DNA of 64,000 nt from Anaerotruncus sp. G3(2012). GTDB taxonomy: Bacteria > Bacillota > Clostridia > Oscillospirales > Ruminococcaceae. A program made the position numbers and the translations under genes. The notes under the pieces are model-generated. The model searched no databases. It saw only the letters and a list, made by a program, of their open reading frames with translations, and was not told where the DNA came from. Positions within the stretch are counted from its first letter, which is position 1. Every line of letters starts with the position of its first letter. Of the stretch, positions 16,307 through 24,254 are shown piece after piece. Where the stretch lies: contig NZ_KE159668.1 in the NCBI RefSeq assembly GCF_000403395.2, positions 124,001 through 188,000 on the forward strand, written 5' to 3'.

Positions 16307-17923
16307 ATGATCACAGGCGCACAGGCGATGGTGGAATCGCTCAAACAGGAGGGCGTTTCCACCGTATTCGGCTATCCTGGGGCAGCGATCTGCCCGTTTT
16401 ATGACGCCCTTCGCGGCTCTGGAATCCAGCATATCCTTGTGCGGTCGGAACAGAACGCCGGACATGCCGCATCCGGCTATGCGCGGATCACCGGCCGGCC
16501 GGCGGTCTGCATCGCGACTTCGGGTCCGGGCGCCACCAATCTGTTCACCGCGGTTGCGACCGCTTGCATGGATTCGATCCCGCTGGTCGTGATCACCGGG
16601 CAGGTCGAGACCCGTCTGCTCGGCCGGGACGTTTTTCAGGAGGTCGATACGACCGGTGCGGCGGAACCGTTCACCAAATACGGCTATCTGGTCAAGGAGG
16701 TGCGGGAGATTCCCCGCGTATTCAAGGAGGCGTTCCATATCGCCTCGACCGGGCGCAAAGGCCCGGTCCTGATCGACATGCCGGTCGATGTCCAGCAGCA
16801 GTCCCTCCCGTTCGCCTATCCCGCCTCGGTCGACATCCGCGGCTATAAGCCCCGGTTCAAGGGGCATCCGGTGCAGGTTAAACGGGTGGCACAGGCGATC
16901 TGCGCGGCGAAAAAACCGCTCCTCTGCGTGGGCGGCGGGGTACATGCGGCGGACGCGGCAGAACGGGTGTGCCGGTTCTGCGAGCAGTGCGGGATGCCTG
17001 CGGTATCGACCTTAATGGGGATCGGCGTTTTCCCGTCCGCGCACCCGCTCTATTTCGGGATGCTCGGACAGAGCGGTTTCCGCTCGGCCAACCGCGCGGT
17101 CGAGGAGAGCGACCTGCTGGTGATCATCGGTGCGCGGGTGGGCGACCGGGCGGTAAACTCCCCGTCTGCACTCGAACAGGCCACCGAAGTGGTGCATATC
17201 GACATTGACTCCGCCGAGATCGGCAAAAACCTCGGTGCAACCATCCCGCTGGTGGGGGATGCGGGTGCAGTCATCGAGCAGCTTTGTGAGCAGAAGCCTT
17301 CCGGGGTATGGGAGCAGTGGCTCTCCCATCTGCGGGAACTGCGGGAGCAGGAGCCGCGCCCGTACACTGAAAAACCGGGCGCGGCTGACCCGCGGCGTTT
17401 GGTAGAGGCCCTGTCGGAAAAGATGGAGCCGGATGCGGTCTATGTTGCGGATGTGGGGCAGAACCAACTTTGGTCTGCGCGGTATTATCGTGCGCGGGGC
17501 GGGCGTTTTTTGACCTCGGGCGGCATGGGGACGATGGGTTATGCGCTTCCGGCGGCGGTTGGGGCCAAGCTCGCAGCCCCAAACCGGCAGGTGGTCGCGG
17601 TCTGCGGGGATGGGTCGTTCCAGATGTCGATGATGGAGCTTGGCACTGCGGTGCAGCATGGTGTAGATGTCAAACTGGTGGTGGTCCGCAACAACCGCCT
17701 TGGTCTGGTGCGGGAAATTCAGCAAAATCGGTACGGCGGGCGGGAGATCGCAGTCGACCTTTCGGGCAGCCCGTCGGCCTGCGGGATTGCGGCGGCATAC
17801 GGCATCCCGGCATGGCAGGTGTCGGACAACGGCAGCCTGGGACAGGCGGTCGAGCGTCTGCTCCGGACAGATGGCCCCGCCCTGATCGAATGTTTGGTGG
17901 ACCCGAAGGAGGCGACCGAATGA
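16307..17923 (+). CDS. ilvB: Acetolactate synthase large subunit
   Basis: A 538-residue ThDP enzyme making acetolactate or acetohydroxybutyrate, the first common step of valine, leucine and isoleucine synthesis. The N-terminal FGYPGAAICPFYDAL and the catalytic Glu in RSEQNAGHAASGYAR are visible. GDGSFQM followed by RNN is the ThDP/Mg motif. It is slightly shorter than the usual ~560 residues. GGAGG precedes the ATG, and its stop overlaps ilvN by 4 nt. Confidence 0.94.
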   Translation: MITGAQAMVESLKQEGVSTVFGYPGAAICPFYDALRGSGIQHILVRSEQNAGHAASGYARITGRPAVCIATSGPGATNLFTAVATACMDSIPLVVITGQVETRLLGRDVFQEVDTTGAAEPFTKYGYLVKEVREIPRVFKEAFHIASTGRKGPVLIDMPVDVQQQSLPFAYPASVDIRGYKPRFKGHPVQVKRVAQAICAAKKPLLCVGGGVHAADAAERVCRFCEQCGMPAVSTLMGIGVFPSAHPLYFGMLGQSGFRSANRAVEESDLLVIIGARVGDRAVNSPSALEQATEVVHIDIDSAEIGKNLGATIPLVGDAGAVIEQLCEQKPSGVWEQWLSHLRELREQEPRPYTEKPGAADPRRLVEALSEKMEPDAVYVADVGQNQLWSARYYRARGGRFLTSGGMGTMGYALPAAVGAKLAAPNRQVVAVCGDGSFQMSMMELGTAVQHGVDVKLVVVRNNRLGLVREIQQNRYGGREIAVDLSGSPSACGIAAAYGIPAWQVSDNGSLGQAVERLLRTDGPALIECLVDPKEATE

Positions 17924-18414
17924 AACGGATTATCTCGGTACTGGTGGAAAATAAGGCGGGCGTGCTCTCCCGGACAGCGGGACTGTTTGCGCGCCGGGGG
18001 TTTAATATCGAGAGCCTCGCGGTTGGTGAAACCGAGGACCGGAGCGTCTCTCGTATGACGATTGTGGCCAGGGGGGACGAACGCACCCTCGAGCAGGTGG
18101 AAAAGCAGCTCAATAAACAGATCGACGTCATCAAGGTGCGGATGCTCCCGGCGGAGACTGCGACCCGTCGGGAACTGGTCCTTGTCAAGGTGAATGCCGA
18201 CCAGCAGAACCGCGGCGGGATCATCGATATCGCTTCGATCCTGAACGCGAAGATTGTCGACCTTTCGCACACCACGCTGACCGTCGAGCTTTGCGACCGC
18301 CCGGAGAAGGTCGACCTGCTCCTCGAGATGCTGACCCCTTACGGAATCGCCGAGGTCGCCCGGACAGGGATGGTCGCGCTGCAAAAGGGTTCGGAAGCCA
18401 TCCGCATGATTTAA
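17920..18414 (+). CDS. ilvN: Acetolactate synthase small subunit
   Basis: A 164-residue regulatory subunit. The N-terminal ACT domain (ISVLVENKAGVLSRTAGLFA) binds valine for feedback control, and a C-terminal ACT-like half follows. Its length matches the usual IlvN/IlvH. The ATG overlaps the ilvB stop, so the subunits should be made in a coupled way. No terminator is evident before the AT-rich promoter at 18.45 kb. Confidence 0.95.
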   Translation: MKRIISVLVENKAGVLSRTAGLFARRGFNIESLAVGETEDRSVSRMTIVARGDERTLEQVEKQLNKQIDVIKVRMLPAETATRRELVLVKVNADQQNRGGIIDIASILNAKIVDLSHTTLTVELCDRPEKVDLLLEMLTPYGIAEVARTGMVALQKGSEAIRMI

Positions 18415-18447
18415 ATGTTATTTTCAAAATAAAGAATTTTTTTCATA

Positions 18448-18476
18448 TTGACATTTTATTATAAATATTGTAAAAT
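18448..18476 (+). promoter_or_regulatory. Promoter of the AT-rich secreted-protein locus
   Basis: TTGACA (18448-18453), 17-bp spacer, TAAAAT (18471-18476) in a very AT-rich stretch. Confidence 0.8.
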
Positions 18477-18507
18477 TAAATAAAATTAAAAAAGGAGGAT
18501 GGTTCCT

Positions 18508-18528
18508 ATGGGCTACTGTTCTATTTAG
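18508..18528 (+). CDS. Mini-ORF MGYCSI (leader peptide candidate)
   Basis: A six-codon ORF (M-G-Y-C-S-I-stop) with a strong AAAGGAGGATGG ribosome site, placed about 25 nt after the expected transcription start and 78 nt before the secreted-protein gene. It could be a regulatory leader or a chance pairing of a ribosome site with an ATG. Confidence 0.35.
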   Translation: MGYCSI

Positions 18529-18606
18529 CGCTCAATATGGAAGGCTAATTTGCGGCAAATGTTTGGATTGCTCTCAGCGATACGACAAAAAACAGGAGGT
18601 TTTTCA

Positions 18607-19230
18607 ATGAAAAAGAAGCTTATCAGTTTGATGATGATCACTCTTATCAGTTATCTTTGTGCAGTTCCTGCTTTTGCAAGTACATATTATACACAGGCAG
18701 ATGTGGATAGAGAAGTTAATACGATCAATCAGCAATACCAAACGGAATTTGAGGTAACGATTACAGGAACTGTCAATGAATCTGAGTACCTCGAGATTAT
18801 CAAGAATGTGGAGACAATGGCAAAAGAGCAGGCGGAGATTGAACGCATTATAGATTCTTTGGAGTTTTATTCGGTTGGTACGATTTTGCCAACATCCGCA
18901 TCCCGCGCGAATCCTGAGCTGAACACGATATTTAAAGATTCTCAGACTATTTCACAGAAAGTTGAGAGCGGAGGAAAAACAGGAACAGCATATTTCAAAC
19001 AATCTGTGTATGCGATTCGAGATGAAGATAAAAAATTTATTCAGGTAAAAGATATTTCCACATCTGGTTCGGGCAACTACACTTCCTTTATTCCTTCTGG
19101 AAGTGGTAAATACGCCCAGTTGGACGGAGGGCTTACTCTAATGACCTATCAGGTGGGGAGAATGGATTTTCGGAACGGAGACATGATATACGGAGACAAT
19201 AGCTACAAAGTTGTAGGTTATTGGCCGTAA
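18607..19230 (+). CDS. Secreted protein of unknown function
   Basis: A 207-residue protein with a clear signal peptide: KKK, a hydrophobic core, then VPAFAS with likely cleavage after AFA near residue 22. The mature part is polar and Ser/Thr/Gly-rich toward the C-terminus, with no second membrane segment or sorting signal. AGGAGG precedes the ATG at 18607. Codons are AT-rich compared with the ilv and arg genes, which suggests acquisition. It is co-oriented with the next small membrane-anchored gene. No family recognised. Confidence 0.75.
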   Translation: MKKKLISLMMITLISYLCAVPAFASTYYTQADVDREVNTINQQYQTEFEVTITGTVNESEYLEIIKNVETMAKEQAEIERIIDSLEFYSVGTILPTSASRANPELNTIFKDSQTISQKVESGGKTGTAYFKQSVYAIRDEDKKFIQVKDISTSGSGNYTSFIPSGSGKYAQLDGGLTLMTYQVGRMDFRNGDMIYGDNSYKVVGYWP

Positions 19231-19245
19231 TAAAAAAGCAAAAAG

Positions 19246-19542
19246 ATGATGAAAACAAAAAGATTTCTAAAAGTTCTGCTTGCCTGTCTCATGGCAGCGC
19301 TTCTTGCTTATTCCGGTGCCCTTCTGCTTGCGCTCCGCAATAAAAGAGAGTGTGACAAGATCCTCCAATACTACAACGAACGGTATGATCAGGAGCTTTA
19401 CATAAAAGTGAATGAGGGACATTTTCTCCAATGGCTTTCTCTCCCGCCCGAAGCGGTGCATGATTTTGCTCAAACCATGTTGAGAAACCAAGATACGAGA
19501 TTTCCGAATTATACGTTGCGGGAGGAAGATCTGCGAGACTGA
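19246..19542 (+). CDS. Small membrane-anchored hypothetical protein
   Basis: A 98-residue protein with one N-terminal hydrophobic segment (about residues 8-30) that is either an uncleaved anchor or a signal peptide, then a polar, charged tail. It starts 15 nt after the secreted-protein gene, so the two are probably one operon. The ribosome site is weak (AAAAAG). No family recognised. A strong terminator follows. Confidence 0.6.
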   Translation: MMKTKRFLKVLLACLMAALLAYSGALLLALRNKRECDKILQYYNERYDQELYIKVNEGHFLQWLSLPPEAVHDFAQTMLRNQDTRFPNYTLREEDLRD

Positions 19543-19578
19543 ACTCCAGGCAGACGCAGCAAGCACAATAAAAACAGA

Positions 19579-19620
19579 GTGAAACCCACAGGCAGCCAAA
19601 TGTCTGTGGGTTTCACTTTA
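19579..19620 (+). terminator. Terminator of the secreted-protein operon
   Basis: GTGAAACCCACAG pairs perfectly with CTGTGGGTTTCAC, followed by a short T-rich tail. Confidence 0.85.
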
Positions 19621-19649
19621 TCTCGAAAAAGTATTGAGCAGGTCACAGC

Positions 19650-19677
19650 AAAAAAATGCCGCCCCGGCTGGGGCGGC
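19650..19677 (-). terminator. Terminator of the Ser/Asp-rich surface protein
   Basis: On the minus strand GCCGCCCC and GGGGCGGC pair around a 4-nt loop, followed by T7. Confidence 0.9.
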
Positions 19678-19700
19678 AGAAGGGTTACCACAAATGGTAC

Positions 19701-20987
19701 TTATTTGGATTTTTTGTTTGCTGCGATCGCGCCGGCAGCCGCGAGGGAAGCGATCCCTGCCATAACAGCCGCGTTGATCATGTCGCCAGCACCGGTGCCC
19801 GGGTTGTTCTTGTCGGTGTTGACACTGTTGCCATCGGATACGATGTTCTCGTCGATCACAGTGCCATCCTTGATCGCCTTGTCGGTGACAAAGAAGGTAT
19901 CGAGCTTGTTGGTGCGGAACTCCAGGGTCTCATCCGCCGCATTGTAGGACGCGTTCAGCTTGTAGACGCGGCCGTTCGCATAGCGGTAGAGGTTCAGGTT
20001 CTCGTAGTCGTCCACGATGTCCGAGACATCCAGCGCGACCTTACCGGTCGAGTTGAAGGACGGTTTGCCGCCGAACCGGAAGAACTTGAAGTCCTGATCC
20101 GGATATTTTGCCATGATCTCTTTGACGCCAGCGTTGGTGAAGACCATGTTCTTGGTGGTCTCGTCGGTCACATTGACAGTGAACTGCCAGCCAGCGCCCG
20201 CCAGGGTGACGTTCTTATAGTCGTTGAGTTTTGCAATTTTGTTGAACTGCTCTTTGGTGATGACCGGGCGGTTGTTGTCGATCTCGACGATGTCGCCCTT
20301 GTCCAGATCATTGATGTAATCGTCGTTGCTCTCGTCATAGCCGTAGGAGAATTTGACCTCCTGGGTGAATACCGAGATGTTGTTGGATTTGCGGACCAGC
20401 TTGACGTTGTATTTTACGTCGATCGGCTTGGTCGGGGTGGTGTCCTTGGTCTCGACGATCAGGTAGTAAACCCCTTTGATCTCCTCGATCTTGAAGGTCT
20501 TGACGCCCGAAGCAGTCACACGGGTGTAGTTAAACTTGAAGTCCTTGAGCAGGTCGTCATTGACCACAACTTTTTTGCCGCCGATCTCGACATAGGCCGG
20601 GAAACGGTACTCCTTGCCAGGCTCGAGAAGGTCTTCGCCAAGAACAGTGCCATCCTCAGCCGAATGCAGGATCAGGGCAGAGGGGTCGCCCACCGGGGTC
20701 TCGTCCTCAGAGCTGGAAGAATCGTCCGAAGAGGTATCCGAAGAGCTGTTGTCGGAAGAGGTGTCCTCCGAAGAGACGTCCGAAGAGCTGTTATCGGAAG
20801 AGGTATCCTCCGAAGAAACATCCGAAGAGCTGTTGTCGGAAGAAGTATCCGAGGAAACGTCCGAAGAAGAAACATCCGAAGAGCTGGAGTTGTCAACGTC
20901 CTGGGGGTTTACATCCTCCGCAAGGGCGGTCACGCCGAGAGACATAGTCGCAGAAACTGCAAGCAGCATAGCAATCGCTTTTTTCAT
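19701..20987 (-). CDS. Ser/Asp-rich surface protein with sorting-like C-terminus
   Basis: A 428-residue secreted protein. Residues 1-23 are a signal peptide ending ALA. Residues about 34-96 are a Ser/Asp/Glu stalk built from a ~14-residue unit, T-S-S-D-N-S-S-S-D-V-S-S-E-D. Two or more globular segments follow, including Tyr-rich stretches. The C-terminus has NPGTG, a hydrophobic run, then NKKSK, which resembles a sortase substrate with a non-canonical motif. A cell-surface role is likely, but the ligand is unknown. The promoter contains an inverted repeat (21044-21080). Confidence 0.82.
   Translation of the reverse strand: MKKAIAMLLAVSATMSLGVTALAEDVNPQDVDNSSSSDVSSSDVSSDTSSDNSSSDVSSEDTSSDNSSSDVSSEDTSSDNSSSDTSSDDSSSSEDETPVGDPSALILHSAEDGTVLGEDLLEPGKEYRFPAYVEIGGKKVVVNDDLLKDFKFNYTRVTASGVKTFKIEEIKGVYYLIVETKDTTPTKPIDVKYNVKLVRKSNNISVFTQEVKFSYGYDESNDDYINDLDKGDIVEIDNNRPVITKEQFNKIAKLNDYKNVTLAGAGWQFTVNVTDETTKNMVFTNAGVKEIMAKYPDQDFKFFRFGGKPSFNSTGKVALDVSDIVDDYENLNLYRYANGRVYKLNASYNAADETLEFRTNKLDTFFVTDKAIKDGTVIDENIVSDGNSVNTDKNNPGTGAGDMINAAVMAGIASLAAAGAIAANKKSK
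20700..20888 (-). repeat. Ser/Asp-coding tandem repeat
   Basis: Imperfect tandem repeat, period about 42 bp, coding the Ser/Asp stalk. Such tracts often vary in copy number between strains by slippage or recombination. Confidence 0.75.
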
Positions 20988-21043
20988 GGTTTAAGGTCCT
21001 CCTGAAAGAAAAAGTTTCGATCCGCAGCGCCCGTCGTCCGGGC

Positions 21044-21089
21044 CGCTTGGAACGTGTCTTAGTATACTAGAGCTCCAAGCGTTTTTCAA
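21044..21089 (-). promoter_or_regulatory. Surface-protein promoter with inverted repeat
   Basis: Minus-strand TTGAAA (21084-21089), 17-bp spacer, TATACT (21061-21066). The arms CGCTTGGA (21044-21051) and TCCAAGCG (21074-21081) flank the -10 box, one in the spacer and one in the early transcript. A third copy, CGCTTGGAAC, lies at 21211-21220. This fits a repressor site. Confidence 0.6.
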
Positions 21090-21322
21090 GAGGTTTTTGT
21101 TACCAGATTGTCATTTTTATTGTGCATATTATATAATTTAATTTATGATACGAAATCGAAAAATAGAAATAATAGATCATTTCTAAACATATACAGTGTT
21201 GTCTCCTAAACGCTTGGAACTGTGCTTCCAGAGGATAGCAAAAGGACGGGGATTTCCCCTGTTTTCTGGATGCCGGCCTGTTTTTTCCCAATTCAGATAC
21301 CCCTAACCCCTCCCCGAGATAC
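21090..21322. other. Intergenic stretch without a gene
   Basis: AT-rich in its first half. It contains the third CGCTTGGAAC copy (21211-21220) but no ORF with a ribosome site. Confidence 0.5.
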
Positions 21323-21357
21323 AAAAGGCTGCCGGACGATCTGTCCGGCAGCCTTTT
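21323..21357. terminator. Terminator after the TIM-like gene
   Basis: AAAAGGCTGCCGGAC pairs perfectly with GTCCGGCAGCCTTTT. It has T runs on both strands and serves the minus-strand gene at 21380. Confidence 0.9.
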
Positions 21358-21379
21358 CGGATACCTATATAAAAAACCG

Positions 21380-22216
21380 TTAAAAACCGAGATAGGTTTT
21401 GATGATTTCCAGATATTCGTCGGGATAAAAGCCAATTTCTCCCGTAAACCGGGTCAGTGCGATCAGTCCACCGTCCACTTCGGGGATTGAAGCGAGCATT
21501 TCTGCATTGTCCACCTTCAGCCCCCCGCCATAAACAACATCCATCCCGCCGGACACCTCTTTAATGTACTGTGCAATCATCTGGATGTAGGCGCGGTCGG
21601 GCGGCGTCTTGCCCGGCCCAATCGCCCAGACCGGCTCGTACGCGATCACAGCACCATTCCGGTCTGCCCCGTCCAGCCCGATCTCAATCTGGCTGCGGAG
21701 TACCTCCTGCCAGTTTGGCTGCTCCTCGCTGGTTTCCCCGATGCAGTAGAGGACCTGCAATCCGCGCGCCGCAGCCGCTTTGATTTCCCGATTGAGCAGG
21801 CGGTTGACCGCCGCCGGGTCGGTGACCCCGGCTTCCGCCAGTACCCCCGCTTTGTCGCGCCGCTCCTCGCAGTGGCCGATAATTGTGCTTTCACAGCCGA
21901 GCGCCTTCACGATCCCTGCCGGGCGGTTGCTGGTAAACGCGCCGAAGTTGCCGCCCACAGCGGCATCCTCGCGGTAAACGCTCTGGCTCCCCAGCTTGAC
22001 CGCGCTGCCCTCGCACCGCGCCGCAGCCGCATTGAGCAGGTGCGCTTCCGGCAGATACATCACAAATTCAACCTGCTTGGGGTCATACTTCTGAAGCTGC
22101 GCCTGTGTTTCCCGGACGATCTGTCCGCCCCATTCCTGCAAAGGTGCAAGGCTGTTAACCCCGCCGTATACTTTCGGCAGGTCAAACCGCTTCAAATTTA
22201 GAAAGATGTGTTTCAT
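21380..22216 (-). CDS. tpiA: Divergent triose-phosphate isomerase
   Basis: A 278-residue TIM-barrel isomerase homologue, longer than the usual ~250. Catalytic elements are preserved in altered form: the Asn/Lys pair in LNLKRFD, the His in IIGHCEERR (usual HSERR), and the Glu in AYEPVWAIGPGK, with YGGGL for phosphate. The changes suggest a paralogue acting on a related sugar phosphate rather than the glycolytic enzyme, but glycolytic function is not excluded. It is monocistronic and not beside gap or pgk. Confidence 0.8.
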   Translation of the reverse strand: MKHIFLNLKRFDLPKVYGGVNSLAPLQEWGGQIVRETQAQLQKYDPKQVEFVMYLPEAHLLNAAAARCEGSAVKLGSQSVYREDAAVGGNFGAFTSNRPAGIVKALGCESTIIGHCEERRDKAGVLAEAGVTDPAAVNRLLNREIKAAAARGLQVLYCIGETSEEQPNWQEVLRSQIEIGLDGADRNGAVIAYEPVWAIGPGKTPPDRAYIQMIAQYIKEVSGGMDVVYGGGLKVDNAEMLASIPEVDGGLIALTRFTGEIGFYPDEYLEIIKTYLGF

Positions 22217-22414
22217 TTGACATTCCCCCTTTTTCTGTTTTTTTCATTATACTCCGAAAGCGGTTGAAAAGTCCAGAAAATCTTGGAAATCCAAAGGATG
22301 GACACAGGGATCAGCCCTGCATTTCAGGGGGCCCCATGCTGGTAAAGGGTTACAAATGTGGTTTCAGGTTCCCTGAGAAGGGCGTGTGGACCGGCAAAAG
22401 CCGGAGAATCCCCC

Positions 22415-22443
22415 TTGCGAACCGTATATGAACGTGCTAAAAT
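22415..22443 (+). promoter_or_regulatory. ilvE promoter
   Basis: TTGCGA (22415-22420), 17-bp spacer, TAAAAT (22438-22443). The rest of the 22217-22501 gap shows no gene. Confidence 0.65.
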
Positions 22444-22501
22444 ATAAAAAGTATCGCTGTATGATTACGCAGGAAAACTTTTGAGACAGGATGTGTTGTA
22501 T

Positions 22502-23566
22502 ATGATGGATATTCAAGTGACCCTGACCACCACGCCCAAACAAAAGCCCGCACAGGACAAGCTCAAGTTCGGGCATAACTTTACCGACCACATGTTCCTG
22601 ATGAACTACGAGGCGGGAAAAGGCTGGCACAACCCGCGGATTGTCCCCTATGGCCCGATCCCGATGGACCCGTCCAGCTCCTGCTTCCACTACGCGCAGG
22701 AGATCTTCGAAGGAATGAAGGCATACCGCACTGCGGACGGGAAGATCCAGTTTTTCCGCCCGGAGGAAAACTTCAAACGCCTGAACAGCTCGTGTGAGCG
22801 CCTGGTGATCCCCAAGCTTGATGAAGCGCTGCTGCTGGAAGGGCTGAAAAAGCTGGTGGAGATCGACAAGGACTGGGTGCCCGATGCCCCTGCTTCTCTC
22901 TATATCCGTCCGTTTGTCATTGCGAATCAGGAGGTTCTCGGCGTACATCCGTCGGTGAACTATCTCTATTGCGTCATCCTGTCCCCCTCGGGCGCATACT
23001 ATGCGAGCGGCCTTGCCCCGGTCAAAATCTACGTCGAGACCCGGTATGTGCGCGCCTCGAAGGGTGGCATGGGCGCCTGCAAAACCGGTGGGAACTATGC
23101 GGCTTCGCTGATCGCACAGGAGGAGGCAGAGCGTCAGGGCTATTCGCAGGTCCTCTGGCTTGACGGTGTGGAGCGCAAGTACGTGGAAGAGGTCGGCGCA
23201 ATGAACGTCTTTTTCAAGATCGGTGATGAGATCGTCACCCCTGAACTGGACGGCTCGATTCTGCCCGGGATCACCCGCAAATCGGTGATCCAGCTGCTGA
23301 AGTCCTGGAACATGAACGTGACTGAACGTAAGCTGTCGGTCGAGGAGCTGGAAACCGCCGCGAAAAATGGTACGCTGAAAGAAGCATTCGGCACCGGTAC
23401 GGCCGCGGTCATCAGCCCGATCGGAGAATTGAAGGTTGGGGATACCGTCACAGTCATCAACAACAACGAAATTGGAGAATTGAGCCAGAAGCTCTATAAT
23501 ACCCTTACCGACATCCAGTGGAGCCGGATCCCGGACCCGTTCGGATGGATCACCCCCTGCTGCTGA
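22502..23566 (+). CDS. ilvE: Branched-chain amino-acid aminotransferase
   Basis: A 354-residue class IV PLP aminotransferase for the last step of valine, leucine and isoleucine synthesis or the first step of their breakdown. HYAQEIFEGMKAYR near residue 67 is the family's N-terminal motif. KTGGNYAASL holds the PLP-lysine region, and GTGTAAVISPIG is the C-terminal phosphate-binding loop. The ATG at 22502 is used; ATG 22505 is equally possible. It is monocistronic, with its own promoter and a strong hairpin after it, and separate from ilvBN. Confidence 0.94.
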   Translation: MMDIQVTLTTTPKQKPAQDKLKFGHNFTDHMFLMNYEAGKGWHNPRIVPYGPIPMDPSSSCFHYAQEIFEGMKAYRTADGKIQFFRPEENFKRLNSSCERLVIPKLDEALLLEGLKKLVEIDKDWVPDAPASLYIRPFVIANQEVLGVHPSVNYLYCVILSPSGAYYASGLAPVKIYVETRYVRASKGGMGACKTGGNYAASLIAQEEAERQGYSQVLWLDGVERKYVEEVGAMNVFFKIGDEIVTPELDGSILPGITRKSVIQLLKSWNMNVTERKLSVEELETAAKNGTLKEAFGTGTAAVISPIGELKVGDTVTVINNNEIGELSQKLYNTLTDIQWSRIPDPFGWITPCC

Positions 23567-23593
23567 TCCTGGAATTGAATAAAAGAGATAGGC

Positions 23594-23635
23594 CATCGCC
23601 CTGCCGGTATGATAACCGGCAGGGCGATGTTATTT
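23594..23635. terminator. Bidirectional hairpin after ilvE
   Basis: CATCGCCCTGCCGGT pairs with ACCGGCAGGGCGATG, followed by TTATTT. It lies between the convergent ilvE and metallophosphoesterase genes. Confidence 0.85.
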
Positions 23636-23663
23636 GGAACCACATCTCGCCGCAGCGGATGGT

Positions 23664-24254
23664 TCAATATTCAAATCGGTACCGCTCAAACGCATTGATG
23701 ATCTGGGTATCCCGGTAGGAGGAGCGCCGCTGGTAGCTGCGCCCATAGGTCATGTGGGTGTGGCCATGCACAAAATAGCGGGGGTTGTACCGCTCGAGCA
23801 GGGCGTTGAATGCCCGGAAGCCGGTGTGCGGCAGGTCTTGTCCATCCCCGAGTTGGTAGGCAGGGGAATGGGTCAGCAGGATGTCGAATCCGCCGTACCG
23901 CTGAAGCTGAAACCACAGCTTGCGCACCCGCCAGTCCATCTGGCGCTGGGTGTACTGGTTGGTCCCCGGCTTATACCGCATCGAACCGCCCAGCCCAAGG
24001 ATGCGCACCCCCTTATGGACATAGAGCCGGTCCTCGACACAGATACAGTTGACCGGCGGTTCGGCAGCATAGCAATCGTCATGGTTGCCGTGGACATAGA
24101 GGATCGGCGCGGGAGAGAACGTCCCGAGGAAAAGCAGGTATTTGGGGCTAAGATCCCCACAGGAGAGGATCAGGTCTACCCCTTCGAGTTTGCTCGGCTC
24201 ATAATAATCCCAGAGCGACCGGCTTTCCTGATCGGCAATTGCGAGAATATTCAT
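23664..24254 (-). CDS. Metallophosphoesterase
   Basis: A 196-residue calcineurin-like phosphoesterase. Motifs in order are ADQES (metal site 1, with Glu where DxH usually has His), CGDLSP, HGNHDD, LLTHSP and HGHTH. The dimetal centre is otherwise complete. The substrate is unknown. Its ATG overlaps the stop of the upstream BMP-domain gene by 4 nt, so both are translated from one message and probably act together. Confidence 0.88.
   Translation of the reverse strand: MNILAIADQESRSLWDYYEPSKLEGVDLILSCGDLSPKYLLFLGTFSPAPILYVHGNHDDCYAAEPPVNCICVEDRLYVHKGVRILGLGGSMRYKPGTNQYTQRQMDWRVRKLWFQLQRYGGFDILLTHSPAYQLGDGQDLPHTGFRAFNALLERYNPRYFVHGHTHMTYGRSYQRRSSYRDTQIINAFERYRFEY

Noticed and set aside
20700-20888. 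Repeat tract considered as a CRISPR array
   Set aside because: The repeats are contiguous, imperfect and in frame within a gene, with no spacers. No CRISPR array or cas gene was seen in the window.
20614-20994. Glu/Ser-rich plus-strand frame
   Set aside because: It is the reverse reading of the Ser/Asp repeat and has no start signal.
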